Assembly (NCBI RefSeq): GCF_014645015.1
Contig: NZ_BMLC01000001.1
Span: 372,001-436,000 of the forward strand
Reading direction: 5' to 3'
From: Salinibacterium xinjiangense
Lineage (GTDB): Bacteria; Actinomycetota; Actinomycetes; Actinomycetales; Microbacteriaceae
DNA: 64,000 nucleotides
Shown: positions 36,365-45,417 of the stretch, piece by piece
Layout: the number at the start of each line of letters is the position of its first letter
How positions within the stretch are numbered: the stretch's first letter is position 1
Position numbers and translations under genes: made by a program
Notes under the pieces: model-generated
What the model was told of the DNA's origin: nothing
Seen by the model: only the letters and a program-made list of their open reading frames with translations
Database searches by the model: none

Positions 36365-37111
36365 TTATCCTTTTCTTTCTTGGAGGGAAGTTCCCACCAC
36401 CGCGCGGCGTCGGGGTGACGTCGCGCGGATGTCCTGAGTGCGTCCCGCCGCAACACCGCGCGGAACGACGACCTGCTGCAGCAGCGCAAAGAGCCCGTCG
36501 AGAACCAGCGCAAGGGCGACGATGACGATCGCGGAGCCGAGGATCATGTCGTACCGGCTCAGCGGGATGCCCTGGATGATGTACGTGCCGAGACCACCGA
36601 GCGTGACATACGCGGCAAGCACCACCGTCGCCACGATCTGGAGCGCACCGGCGCGAATCCCCCCGATCAGCAGCGGCAGGCCCAGCGGAATCTCGACCCT
36701 GACCAGGATCTGCCACTCCGTCATTCCCACGGCCCGGGCCGCATCGATGACCCGGCGATCGACAGCCTCAAGCCCGGCGTAGGCGCCCGCGAGAATCGAG
36801 GGAATCCCCAACAGGACGAAAGCGATCGTGGCGGCCAGCGGCTTCTGGGTCACACCCATGACGAGCACAAGCAGCAGGATGAGACCGAAGGATGGCACTG
36901 CTCTCGCCGCACCCGAGATGGCGATCGCGGCGTTCCGGCCCTTGCCGGTATGGCCGATGTAATACCCGAGCGGGACGGCGATGACGGCGGACAGCGCTAC
37001 GGCGATGAAGGTGTAGAGGAGGTGCAGCGCTATCGCGGCGGGCAGTGGAGACGACCCTGACAGCCTGTCAGGCGAGAAGATCCAGTCGAAGGCCTCTGCG
37101 AGCAGGTTCAT
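36365..37111 (-). CDS. Osmoprotectant ABC transporter, permease 2
   Basis: 248 residues, about six membrane helices with the BPD_transp_1 coupling loop EAVDRRVIDAARAVGMTEWQ. A short hydrophilic tail (QDIRATSPRRRAVV) follows. Its ATG overlaps the stop of permease 1 by four bases. The order ATPase, permease, permease, binding protein matches opuC-type systems. Confidence 0.92.
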   Translation of the reverse strand: MNLLAEAFDWIFSPDRLSGSSPLPAAIALHLLYTFIAVALSAVIAVPLGYYIGHTGKGRNAAIAISGAARAVPSFGLILLLVLVMGVTQKPLAATIAFVLLGIPSILAGAYAGLEAVDRRVIDAARAVGMTEWQILVRVEIPLGLPLLIGGIRAGALQIVATVVLAAYVTLGGLGTYIIQGIPLSRYDMILGSAIVIVALALVLDGLFALLQQVVVPRGVAAGRTQDIRATSPRRRAVVGTSLQERKG

Positions 37112-37800
37112 GTTCCACGACCTGTCATGGGAACCAGTGGCAGCCGTTCGAGTTTCGGTCGCACGGCCCGGGTCGGCGACCAGGGCATAAGCGCCCGGCC
37201 GGCGCGCGCGAGCAGCAGATCCACCAGCAGCGCGATCACGACGACCATCACCAGGCCCGCGAGGATCTCTGGCACGATCCCGCGCTGCAGCCCGTTGGTG
37301 AACAGGTAACCGAGGCTCTGGACGCCGATCAGGATCCCGACCGTCGCGAGGCTAATCGTGCTGACCGCGGTGACCCTGAGACCGGCGAGGATCACGGGGC
37401 CGGCGAGGGGAAACTCCACAGTCCAGAAGCGACGCCACGACCCATACCCCATGGCAGTGGCCGCCTGGCGGATCGCCGGGTCGACCGATTGCAGGGCATC
37501 CGCGATCGATCTCGCCATGATCGCGACGGCATAGATAGTCAGCGCGATGGTGAGGTTCAGGGGACTCAGGAAGCTAGTCCCGAAGATCGTCGGCAGGATC
37601 GGCAGCAGCGCCAGCGAGGGAATCGTGTAGAGCAACCCCGCCAGCGTCAGGAGCAGGCCACGAGTGAGTTTGAAGCGATATGCCAGGTAGCCGAGTGGGA
37701 GCGCGATGATGAACCCGATGAGAATGGGCGGGATGCTGAGCCTGAGGTGTTCGAGGGTCAGCTGGGCGATGAGGTCGAGGTTGCCCGCGACCCAGTTCAC
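37108..37800 (-). CDS. Osmoprotectant ABC transporter, permease 1
   Basis: 230 residues, about six helices, coupling loop DALQSVDPAIRQAATAMGYG. It starts within the ATPase stop (ATGA overlap at 37797-37800). Together with permease 2 it forms the membrane channel. Confidence 0.92.
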   Translation of the reverse strand: MNWVAGNLDLIAQLTLEHLRLSIPPILIGFIIALPLGYLAYRFKLTRGLLLTLAGLLYTIPSLALLPILPTIFGTSFLSPLNLTIALTIYAVAIMARSIADALQSVDPAIRQAATAMGYGSWRRFWTVEFPLAGPVILAGLRVTAVSTISLATVGILIGVQSLGYLFTNGLQRGIVPEILAGLVMVVVIALLVDLLLARAGRALMPWSPTRAVRPKLERLPLVPMTGRGT

Positions 37801-38621
37801 TCCCCTGGACCTGCTGCCAGAACGCCCTGCGGCCTGCCCTCGCTGTCGATGAGGATCGAGCCGTGGTCGGTGTGCTGGATCGTGAGCGAGCGCTTGCCCT
37901 TTTCGGCACCGATGAAGCTGGCGACGAAGTCATTCGCCGGGTTTGCAAGGATCTCGCGTGGGCTGCCGATCTGGGCGATCTTCGCACCCTTTTCGAGGAT
38001 CACGACCTGGTCACCGAGAAGAAATGCCTCGTCGATATCGTGGGTGACAAAGACGACAGTCTTGTCGAGATCCCGCTGGAGCCGGATGGTCTCCTGCTGC
38101 AACTCGGCACGCACGATGGGGTCGACCGCACCGAACGGTTCGTCCATCAGCAGGATGTTGGGGTTCGCGGCAAGGCCACGCGCCACACCCACCCGCTGCT
38201 GCTGCCCACCGGAGAGTTGGCTCGGATAGCGATTGGCCACCGACCTCTCGAGACCCACAGTGTCGAGAAGCTCCAAACCATCCTGTCGCGCCTTCCTGCG
38301 GGGAACCCCATTGAGCACCGGAACCGTCGCGACGTTGTCGATGACTTTCAGGTGCGGGAGAAGCCCGGAGTTTTGCATCACGTAGCCGATGCTGCGCCTC
38401 AGAGCCACGGGATTGCGGTCGAGAATACTCTCGCCATCGATCTCGATGGAACCAGCCGACACATCGACCATGCGGTTGATCATCCGCAGCAAAGTCGTCT
38501 TGCCACTGCCGGACGATCCGACGAGCACCGTCGTCTTGCGGGAGGGTATGACGAGATTGAAATCCTCCACAGCGACCGTGCCGTCGGGAAATCGCTTGGA
38601 CACACCACGGAACTCGATCAT
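37797..38621 (-). CDS. Osmoprotectant ABC transporter, ATP-binding protein
   Basis: 274 residues from ATG 38621, where the conserved MIEFRGVSKRF begins; the frame is open 27 codons further back without conservation. Walker A GSSGSGKTT, signature LSGGQQQRVGVARGL, Walker B ILLMDEPFGAVD and the H-loop VTHDIDEA are all present. A CBS-less C-terminus makes it shorter than OpuAA-type ATPases. It energises uptake and leads the operon. Confidence 0.93.
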   Translation of the reverse strand: MIEFRGVSKRFPDGTVAVEDFNLVIPSRKTTVLVGSSGSGKTTLLRMINRMVDVSAGSIEIDGESILDRNPVALRRSIGYVMQNSGLLPHLKVIDNVATVPVLNGVPRRKARQDGLELLDTVGLERSVANRYPSQLSGGQQQRVGVARGLAANPNILLMDEPFGAVDPIVRAELQQETIRLQRDLDKTVVFVTHDIDEAFLLGDQVVILEKGAKIAQIGSPREILANPANDFVASFIGAEKGKRSLTIQHTDHGSILIDSEGRPQGVLAAGPGE

Positions 38622-38750
38622 CAGCGGGGGCTCATTCCTCGTGCGCACACGGATCGACACTTGCCAGTACGTCAACATAACCCCATTGGGAGCCGCAGAC
38701 ATATTCCGTTGCCGAAGTGGTACTAACCCTTGACAATGCGCCGCACTGCG

Positions 38751-39422
38751 CTAGGTTGTGGGCTGCGCAGTCCCGAAATGCCGAGCCAGCATGCCGAACA
38801 CGAGGTCACGACCGGCGTCCAGGAATGCCTGGTCGCCATGAAGGCCACGGGCGAAGGCCCGGGTTGCCAGGGCATCCGATACCTCGACCGCCGTCTCAAA
38901 AGTGAAACGGACCTCCGGGCCGTCAGCGAAGCCGAATCGCAAGAGCATGTTGTCGAGCAACCGGTTGGACACTATCGAGTTGAAAGTCTGCTCCTGGGCG
39001 GCGGGGCGCATGTCGAGAACGTCGCCGAAACGGAGGCCGCGGAATGACGGCTCTGACCGGTACGCCTCCGCGAAGACGCCGAATGCCGCACTGAAGGAAT
39101 CGGCCCAGTTGCTGTGGCGCTCATCAAGGATTTCATCGCTCACCCTCGTCAGCACGCGACTGAGGTTGCGGGTGGACAGCGCCTGCAGTACCGCGATGCG
39201 GTCGGGAAAGTACCGATAGACGGTGCCGATCGATGCGCCGGCGCGATCGGCGACCATCGCGGTGGTCATCCGTTCGAATCCGATCTCATCCACGACGGCT
39301 GCGGCGGCGTCGAGCAGCGCGGTCAGCCGGGCGGTGCTTCGAGCCTGGACCGGCTCGTTGCGCAGTGCAGCGACCGGATCACTCGGGGTGGGGGTCTCTT
39401 GAAGAGCCACAGTGAGCCTCAT
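38751..39422 (-). CDS. TetR family transcriptional regulator
   Basis: 223 residues from ATG 39422, with an AGAAGA-type ribosome-binding site. The N-terminal HTH reads RMTTAMVADRAGASIGTVYRYFPDR, typical TetR; the C-terminal ligand domain is unassigned. It lies upstream of, and in line with, the osmoprotectant operon (129 bases away), so control of that operon is possible, but no operator repeat was found. Ligand unknown. Confidence 0.88.
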   Translation of the reverse strand: MRLTVALQETPTPSDPVAALRNEPVQARSTARLTALLDAAAAVVDEIGFERMTTAMVADRAGASIGTVYRYFPDRIAVLQALSTRNLSRVLTRVSDEILDERHSNWADSFSAAFGVFAEAYRSEPSFRGLRFGDVLDMRPAAQEQTFNSIVSNRLLDNMLLRFGFADGPEVRFTFETAVEVSDALATRAFARGLHGDQAFLDAGRDLVFGMLARHFGTAQPTT

Positions 39423-39534
39423 TTCTTCTGTCCAAACATTACTGGGCGCCCCAGCCCGCTTCTTGGTTATACAGCAAGTTCCAGTCAACAGCGCAATCTC
39501 CACACGGGACATCGCCCGCTGGCACAATGGACGC

Positions 39535-40266
39535 ATGTGCGGAAGATTCGTCGTTGCCGGTGGAACAGCCGACCTCGTGGAGATGTTCGACATCGACCTG
39601 GTCGCACCTGGGCTGCCCGGTCCATCATTCAATGTGGCCCCAACAGACCGAGTGAGCATCATTCTAGACACGATTGGCAAGAATGCCGCGGTCGATGATG
39701 AGCCCGTTCGGCGGCTCGAAGCCGCGCGTTGGGGTCTCGTGCCGGTCTGGTCGAAAGACCCGAAATCGGGGGCGAGTGCGATCAACGCCCGTATCGAGAC
39801 TGCCGCAGAGAAGTCGACGTTCGCGACAGCGGTGAAGAAGCGCCGCGCCATCATCCCCGCTACCGGCTACTTCGAGTGGGCTGTCTCCGACGACGTCAAG
39901 CGCCCGCACTTCATCCACATGCCCGATGGCCAGCCGATGGTCTTCGCCGCACTGTACGAGTGGTGGCGCAACCCCGCCGAAGCAGACGACTCAGCTGACA
40001 AATGGATGTTGTCGACCTCGATTCTCACGCGGGAAGCGACCAGCCGGCTTGCGAGCATCCACGACAGGATGCCCGTCTTCCTCTCTCCCGAGCTGCTCGA
40101 CGAGTGGCTCGACCCGCACACCGAGGGCTCTGCCGAGCTACTGGACGAAATCTCAGCTGCCGGCGCGGAGGTGGCTGAGTATGCCGAGTTCCACGAGGTC
40201 GACAGCGCCGTGGGCAATGTGCGCAGCTCGGGACCATCGTTGATCGAGCCCATCCCCAGCGCCTGA
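39535..40266 (+). CDS. SRAP/HMCES-type abasic-site shield protein (YedK family)
   Basis: 243 residues from ATG 39535, which puts the catalytic Cys at residue 2 (MCGRFVVAGG) as the family requires; open sequence upstream is not part of it. Conserved blocks are FNVAPTD, ARWGLVPVWSKDP, INARIETAAEKSTF, RRAIIPATGYFEW and SIHDRMPVFL (catalytic His). SRAP proteins form a thiazolidine crosslink with abasic sites in single-stranded DNA. It may be leaderless (CACAAT six bases before the ATG). Confidence 0.94.
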   Translation: MCGRFVVAGGTADLVEMFDIDLVAPGLPGPSFNVAPTDRVSIILDTIGKNAAVDDEPVRRLEAARWGLVPVWSKDPKSGASAINARIETAAEKSTFATAVKKRRAIIPATGYFEWAVSDDVKRPHFIHMPDGQPMVFAALYEWWRNPAEADDSADKWMLSTSILTREATSRLASIHDRMPVFLSPELLDEWLDPHTEGSAELLDEISAAGAEVAEYAEFHEVDSAVGNVRSSGPSLIEPIPSA

Positions 40267-40290
40267 GAGTCGATCCGCCGACTCGGCACA

Positions 40291-40296
40291 TAGGCT
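40291..40296 (+). promoter_or_regulatory. Leaderless -10 box of the App1-type gene
   Basis: TAGGCT, six bases before ATG 40303. Confidence 0.55.
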
Positions 40297-40302
40297 TGGG
40301 TC

Positions 40303-41367
40303 ATGCCATCCCCAGCGACGACACCCGCTTCGGGGCAAACACCACAACTTTTCCACCGGGCGGCGCGCATCGAAGACAGCTTCCACCGCTGGCGCGAAGG
40401 CCGGGGCCGCAAGCGCGGGCTCGTCACCACGATCGTGCCGTACGCCGGATACGGCACAACGACCTGGGTCAGGGTGCTCTGTCGCGTCGTGCTGGCCCAG
40501 CCGACCGAAGCGCCCAGCCAACGCGCCGAGAAAGTTCGCGGTTGGCGCAGCTTCTTCAGCGTCCCGGTCGAGGATGTGGATGTCACGGTCGTGATCGGAG
40601 GCGTCGAACACCGGGTGCGACCCACCCGCGGCGGCATCGTCGACGTAAGACTGGATGCCCAGCTCGAACTCGGATGGCAGGAGGTGAGTCTCGGAGCCGC
40701 CGACACGGAATCTGTCACAGCACCGGTCTTCGTGCTCGACCCCGAGGCCGGCTTCGGAATCATCTCCGACATCGATGACACCGTGATGGTCACGGCTCTG
40801 CCGCGACCATTCCTCGCCGCGTGGAACACCTTCGTGCTCGACGAGCATGCACGGACTCCTGTCGCCGGGATGGCCGTGCTCTACGAACGCCTCACCCGAG
40901 TCGAACCGACTCCACCGGTGATCTATTTATCCACGGGTGCCTGGAACGTGGCTCCCACTCTCACCAGGTTCCTCGGCAGGAATCTCTACCCAGCCGGTCC
41001 ACTGCTGCTTACAGACTGGGGTCCGACGCACGACCGTTGGTTCCGCAGCGGCCAAGAGCATAAGCGCTCCAGTCTCTCCCGGCTGGCCGACGAGTTCCCC
41101 GATATGAAGTGGCTGCTCATCGGCGACGACGGGCAGCACGACGAAGAACTTTACGGTGAGTTCGCCGCAGCGCACCCCGAGAATGTCGCGGGGATTGCCA
41201 TCCGGCAGCTCTCGAACGGTGAGGCGGTGCTTGCCGGTGGCCGGAGCACCGCGGCTGAGCGCGAACGTACCTCGAATGTGCGCTGGTTCTACGGGCAGAA
41301 CGGCGCCGAACTCGCGTCCGAGTTATCCGCTGCCGGCCTGTTGGCGGACCAGCTGGCGCAGCCTTAG
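40303..41367 (+). CDS. App1-family phosphatase (phosphatidate phosphatase catalytic domain)
   Basis: 354 residues. An N-terminal beta domain (about 1-140, TIVPYAGYGTTTWVRVLCRV) precedes the App1 HAD-like domain with DIDDTVMVTALP, YLSTGAWNVAPTLTRFL, LLLTDWGPTH and LLIGDDGQHDEELY. Yeast App1 dephosphorylates phosphatidic acid and related lipids; bacterial members are assumed similar but the substrate is unproven. Its stop overlaps that of the convergent dienelactone hydrolase by four bases. Confidence 0.88.
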   Translation: MPSPATTPASGQTPQLFHRAARIEDSFHRWREGRGRKRGLVTTIVPYAGYGTTTWVRVLCRVVLAQPTEAPSQRAEKVRGWRSFFSVPVEDVDVTVVIGGVEHRVRPTRGGIVDVRLDAQLELGWQEVSLGAADTESVTAPVFVLDPEAGFGIISDIDDTVMVTALPRPFLAAWNTFVLDEHARTPVAGMAVLYERLTRVEPTPPVIYLSTGAWNVAPTLTRFLGRNLYPAGPLLLTDWGPTHDRWFRSGQEHKRSSLSRLADEFPDMKWLLIGDDGQHDEELYGEFAAAHPENVAGIAIRQLSNGEAVLAGGRSTAAERERTSNVRWFYGQNGAELASELSAAGLLADQLAQP

Positions 41368-42113
41368 GGCTTCGGTGGCTGGAGGTGCTCGCGGAAGAAC
41401 GCGTCGACCCGCTGCCAGGCGTCGGCCGCGGCATCCGGATTGGGCCCCATCTTCATTACGCGGGCGAGCGGCCTGAACCACACGGGACCTGCCGGGCCTT
41501 CATTCATGAAGGCGTGACCGGTGTTCGGGTATTCCTTGATGTCGTGCACGATGTTCTGGCGGGTGAGCGTCTTCTCGAGGGTTGCTGCAGCGCCCTTCAG
41601 GCTCGAGTCGGTCGCGCCGTAGCTCCCAATCACCGGACAAGCCCGGTCGAGGGCGTCATCCGGATCCTGCGGGAGTATCCCGTAGTTGCTGGCGGCGGCA
41701 TCGAAGCCTGAGGATGCCGTCATCAGGGCGAATCCACCGCCCATGCAGAAGCCGATCACGCCCACTGCTCCGTTGGCTTCGGGCCGTGCACGTACCCACT
41801 GGCGCGCTGCCTCGATGTCGAGGTAGGCCCGCCCGGTTCCGCTGCGCATCGCCTTCATCGTCGCGACGAGGCACCGACGCGCCCCGCCGTCGCTGTAGAG
41901 GTCTGGCATGACGGCCAGGTAGCCGAGCGATGCCAGGTGCGCGACCTGCCTGCGCATCTGCTCCTCGATGCCGAACACCTCGTGAACGACCACCACCGTT
42001 GGCCATGGACCGCTGCCAGAAGGGACGCCAAGAACTCCACGCAGAACGGTGCTCGCCCCCGCCGGCTTCTGGTCGATGATGATATCGGTGAGCGTCGCGG
42101 AGGGGTTGGCCAT
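41364..42113 (-). CDS. Dienelactone hydrolase family protein
   Basis: 249 residues from ATG 42113. The alpha/beta hydrolase has the Cys nucleophile in GFCMGGGFAL, an early VVVVHEVFGIEEQMR and the catalytic His in YPNTGHAFMNE. Dienelactone hydrolases open lactones in aromatic degradation, but many family members have other or unknown substrates, and no degradation genes lie nearby. Confidence 0.9.
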   Translation of the reverse strand: MANPSATLTDIIIDQKPAGASTVLRGVLGVPSGSGPWPTVVVVHEVFGIEEQMRRQVAHLASLGYLAVMPDLYSDGGARRCLVATMKAMRSGTGRAYLDIEAARQWVRARPEANGAVGVIGFCMGGGFALMTASSGFDAAASNYGILPQDPDDALDRACPVIGSYGATDSSLKGAAATLEKTLTRQNIVHDIKEYPNTGHAFMNEGPAGPVWFRPLARVMKMGPNPDAAADAWQRVDAFFREHLQPPKP

Positions 42114-42206
42114 ACCAGAGTCAAACACAGCCCCGAGATGAACACAGCGCCGAATCAAACACAGCCCTCCCGGCTGCGGTAAAGGCAGAAATGTGATGAT
42201 GGCCGG

Positions 42207-44051
42207 ATGCTGCTGAATATTGAGGAATATGCCGTCATCGGTGATACCTACAGTGCAGCGCTCGTCGGCCGCGACGGCAGTATCGACTGGCTGTGCCTGC
42301 CCCGGTTCGATTCAGCATCGGTGTTCGGTGCGCTACTGGGCGATGAGAACCACGGTCGCTGGCTTCTCGCGCCCGAGGCATCGGTGCACGGCCATCACGG
42401 CGTCACCTCCACGCGACGGTACATCCCGGACACCTTCACCCTCGTCACGCGATGGGTGACCCCGACGGGCGAAGTCGAGGTCACCGACATCATGCCGGTC
42501 GGAGACAGACGCGCCGACATCATCCGGCGCGTTCGCGGCGTCAGCGGATCAGTCGTCATGCATGTCGATCTCAGGATCAGGTTCGACTACGCCAATGCCG
42601 TTCCCTGGATGCGCCAGGTACCCGAGAAGGGTCACCACGAGCTCGTCGCTGTGGCCGGCCCTGACGCCCTCGTGATACGCGGACCCGGACTTCATGCCGA
42701 AGACCACAACCACACGACGGCATTCACCGTCGAAGCCGGAGAGACCGTCGACCAGACGATGACCTGGTACCCGTCGCACCGCGAGCCTCCCGTGCCCATC
42801 AACGTCACGAAACGTATTGCGGAGACCACGACGTGGTGGCAACGCTGGGCATCGGCGGGGTCGCCATCCGCCGAATTCCCCGACGCTGTGCGCAGGTCGC
42901 TCCTCGTGCTGCGGGCGCTTACCCACGGAGACACTGGCGGTATCGTGGCGGCCGCGACGACCAGCCTGCCCGAGTCCTTCGGCGGATCCCGCAACTGGGA
43001 CTACCGGTACGTCTGGCTGCGCGACGCCTCGCTGACCCTGCACGTTCTGCTCGATCACGGCTTCGCCAGCGAAGCAGACTCGTGGCGCAACTGGCTGTTG
43101 CGAGCCATCGCGGGCGACCCGGCTGACGTGCAGATCATGTACGGACTCGCGGGTGAGCGCAGGCTCGATGAGTGGGAGGTGCCGAGCCTCCCCGGCTACC
43201 AGGGCGCCAGTCCCGTGCGGGTGGGGAACGCCGCGTTCACGCAATACCAGGGTGACGTGTTCGGTGAGGTGATGATCGCGTTGCACGCCGCCCGGCGGCT
43301 CGGCAACGCTGAGCCCGACTTCTCCTGGCCGGTGCAGCGGGCGTTGATGAGCTTTGTCGAGGAGAACTGGCAGCGTGCGGACCGGGGAATCTGGGAGATC
43401 CGCGGGCCAGAGCGCCATTTCACCCACTCGAGGGTAATGCTGTGGGCGGCTGTTGACTGCGCGATCTCTGCCGTTCATGATTTCGGCCTCAAGGGGCCCG
43501 TCAAACGCTGGGAGAAGCTCCGCGAGCAGCTCCGCGAAGAGATCGAAGCCAGAGGTTTCGACCAGAAGCGCAACACCTACACGCAGTACTACGGCAGCGA
43601 GGGGGTGGATGCGTCGCTGCTGCAGCTCTCGCTCGTCGGCTATATCCCCGCCGACGATCCCCGCATGCTCGGGACTGTGGCGGCGATCGAGGCGGAGCTG
43701 CTCGACGGAGGACTGCTGTTGAGGTACCGCAGCGAATCCGGAGTCGACGGTCTTCCCTCCGGTGAGAATCCGTTCCTGGCCTGCTCGTTCTGGCTGGTCG
43801 AGCAGTACGCGATGTCGAATCGACTGCAAGACGCCAGGGAACTCATGAACAGGCTCGTAGGTTTCGCCAACGATCTCGGCCTGATGAGCGAGGAATATGA
43901 CGTCGGAAACGCCCGCCAGGCCGGAAATACGCCGCAGGCACTGACCCATCTGACGCTCGTACGGGCGGCCGATGCGATTTCAGCAGCATCCGCAGCATTA
44001 GGGTCGACGCCGTCGCAGGGTGCCGGACTTGACGCTGGCGGAGTGCGCTGA
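42207..44051 (+). CDS. Glycoside hydrolase family 15 protein
   Basis: 614 residues. The N-terminal beta-sandwich (IEEYAVIGDTYSAALVGRDG, SIDWLCLPRFDS) and the (alpha/alpha)6 barrel with NWDYRYVWLRDASLTLHVLL and SRVMLWAAVDCAI match bacterial GH15 enzymes. These include glucoamylase-like and trehalase members; in actinobacteria the group with this N-terminus includes trehalases, so trehalose is a reasonable guess only. No signal peptide, so cytoplasmic. Confidence 0.9.
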   Translation: MLLNIEEYAVIGDTYSAALVGRDGSIDWLCLPRFDSASVFGALLGDENHGRWLLAPEASVHGHHGVTSTRRYIPDTFTLVTRWVTPTGEVEVTDIMPVGDRRADIIRRVRGVSGSVVMHVDLRIRFDYANAVPWMRQVPEKGHHELVAVAGPDALVIRGPGLHAEDHNHTTAFTVEAGETVDQTMTWYPSHREPPVPINVTKRIAETTTWWQRWASAGSPSAEFPDAVRRSLLVLRALTHGDTGGIVAAATTSLPESFGGSRNWDYRYVWLRDASLTLHVLLDHGFASEADSWRNWLLRAIAGDPADVQIMYGLAGERRLDEWEVPSLPGYQGASPVRVGNAAFTQYQGDVFGEVMIALHAARRLGNAEPDFSWPVQRALMSFVEENWQRADRGIWEIRGPERHFTHSRVMLWAAVDCAISAVHDFGLKGPVKRWEKLREQLREEIEARGFDQKRNTYTQYYGSEGVDASLLQLSLVGYIPADDPRMLGTVAAIEAELLDGGLLLRYRSESGVDGLPSGENPFLACSFWLVEQYAMSNRLQDARELMNRLVGFANDLGLMSEEYDVGNARQAGNTPQALTHLTLVRAADAISAASAALGSTPSQGAGLDAGGVR

Positions 44052-44152
44052 TACTTTTTGAGCGCTGGCCGATGTCCTCCAAACAGGGGACGCCGGAGAC
44101 TTGGTTCCGTGCCCGACGGAACTGGTTCCTACCCCCGAAAGGAACACAGCAT

Positions 44153-44380
44153 ATGTCCACCCCGAACTCCGTTGTGCCTGCGGTCGACGCCCGACCGCGC
44201 CGCCTCATGTTCGGACTCGGTACGGTGACAGCGCTCGTGATCATCGTCGGCGCGATAGCACTTGGTGGGTCGCTTACCCGCTCGCCAGCTGCTGCCGCCG
44301 ACGAGGATCAAGCGCCTCGTGGCGTTGGTCACGCTCCGATCGAACTCAGGCTGAGCGGCCTCCAGCTTCCGACGATCTGA
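44153..44380 (+). CDS. Small single-pass membrane protein, unknown
   Basis: 75 residues. GAAAGGA about nine bases before the ATG supports translation. A basic stretch (DARPRRL) leads into one hydrophobic helix (about 17-38), then a short Pro/Glu-rich tail ending LRLSGLQLPTI. No family recognised. The 100 bases upstream contain a small hairpin (GTTCCGT-GCCCG-ACGGAAC) that may be part of its leader or the GH15 terminator. Confidence 0.5.
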   Translation: MSTPNSVVPAVDARPRRLMFGLGTVTALVIIVGAIALGGSLTRSPAAAADEDQAPRGVGHAPIELRLSGLQLPTI

Positions 44381-44443
44381 TCCTGTCGCTGGGAAGAACG
44401 TCATCGAACCCATCACCCGGGGCCGCGGTCACGAATAACCGGC

Positions 44444-45400
44444 ATGCTCCACGACAAATCCGCCGGCGTTCGCGGCACGACGCTCACGTACGCGCCGTAT
44501 CCGCTGACGGAGGATGGTGCCGGTCTCAGTCTCGTCAGCACGACCGTCACCGGCACCATGGGCTCGACGGTGGCGCACCACCTGTCCGAGCGCCGCTCGG
44601 ACAGGGCAACGCTGTTTCTCCACGGCGCAGCAGGTTCCTGGAGCACCTGGACTCCCCTGTTGCGGGCCGCAGAGGATTCAGGATCCGGGATCGCCGATCC
44701 TGTGCTTCTTGATCTGCCCGGCTGGGGTGCCGCGACTCTCGACCCGTCACCGGGGCCGCCGACCATCGACACGGTGTGCGAACTCGTACGGGCCGCAGTT
44801 CTCGAACTCGGCTATACCCGGTGGGATGTGGTGGGCCACTCGATGGGTGGATTCATCGCCATGCACCTGGCCGCTCGCTGGCCCGATGAGGTGCAGTCGG
44901 TGGTGATGGTCTCAGGCACGACATGGTCGCTCGTCGACAGCGTCGCCCACCCCGCGCGCAAGGTATGGCTACTGCCCCATTTCAGCGCGCTCTGGCGCAT
45001 CATGGTGCTGCTGTCCGCACTCGGTGCCACGGGCCATGCGCTCGTACGCGGGATGCAGGCTGCAGGGATGCTGCGACCCGTGGTCGTTCCGCTGTTCCGG
45101 CACCCGTTCCGAGTCAGTGCCAACGTCGTCGATGCTCTCGCACGCGAAATCCGTCCGCCGTCATTCCTGGCTGCCGTGGACATCACCCGCGGCTACAGCC
45201 CGAGCATCGCGTGGGCGGGGATCACCTGCCCCGTCACAGCACTGAAGGGAGACCGGGATGCGCTCGTGCGCGACTCCGACCTCGAAGAGCTCACGCGCCT
45301 TATTCCGGCATCCCGCACCGTTGTGGTCCCCGATTGCGGTCACTTCGCGAACATCGAACGACCGGATGCCGTGCTGGAGGCAATCGCCGCTCATCGATGA
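44444..45400 (+). CDS. Alpha/beta hydrolase
   Basis: 318 residues. Oxyanion region FLHGAAGSWSTW, nucleophile elbow GHSMGG (Ser near residue 131), acid in LKGDRDALV and His in VVPDCGHFANIERP. The cap region has two hydrophobic stretches (LLSALGATGHALVRG). The substrate is unknown. No clear ribosome-binding site precedes the ATG, so the start is uncertain. Confidence 0.85.
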   Translation: MLHDKSAGVRGTTLTYAPYPLTEDGAGLSLVSTTVTGTMGSTVAHHLSERRSDRATLFLHGAAGSWSTWTPLLRAAEDSGSGIADPVLLDLPGWGAATLDPSPGPPTIDTVCELVRAAVLELGYTRWDVVGHSMGGFIAMHLAARWPDEVQSVVMVSGTTWSLVDSVAHPARKVWLLPHFSALWRIMVLLSALGATGHALVRGMQAAGMLRPVVVPLFRHPFRVSANVVDALAREIRPPSFLAAVDITRGYSPSIAWAGITCPVTALKGDRDALVRDSDLEELTRLIPASRTVVVPDCGHFANIERPDAVLEAIAAHR

Positions 45401-45417
45401 TCACAAGGCAATCGCCT

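Noticed and set aside
42549-43949. A 466-codon open frame antisense to the GH15 gene
   Set aside because: It mirrors the GH15 coding sequence, has no ribosome-binding site and no family features; long antisense frames are normal in high-GC coding DNA.
44052-44152. Riboswitch before the small membrane protein
   Set aside because: Only one short hairpin is present; no conserved aptamer core that I recognise.
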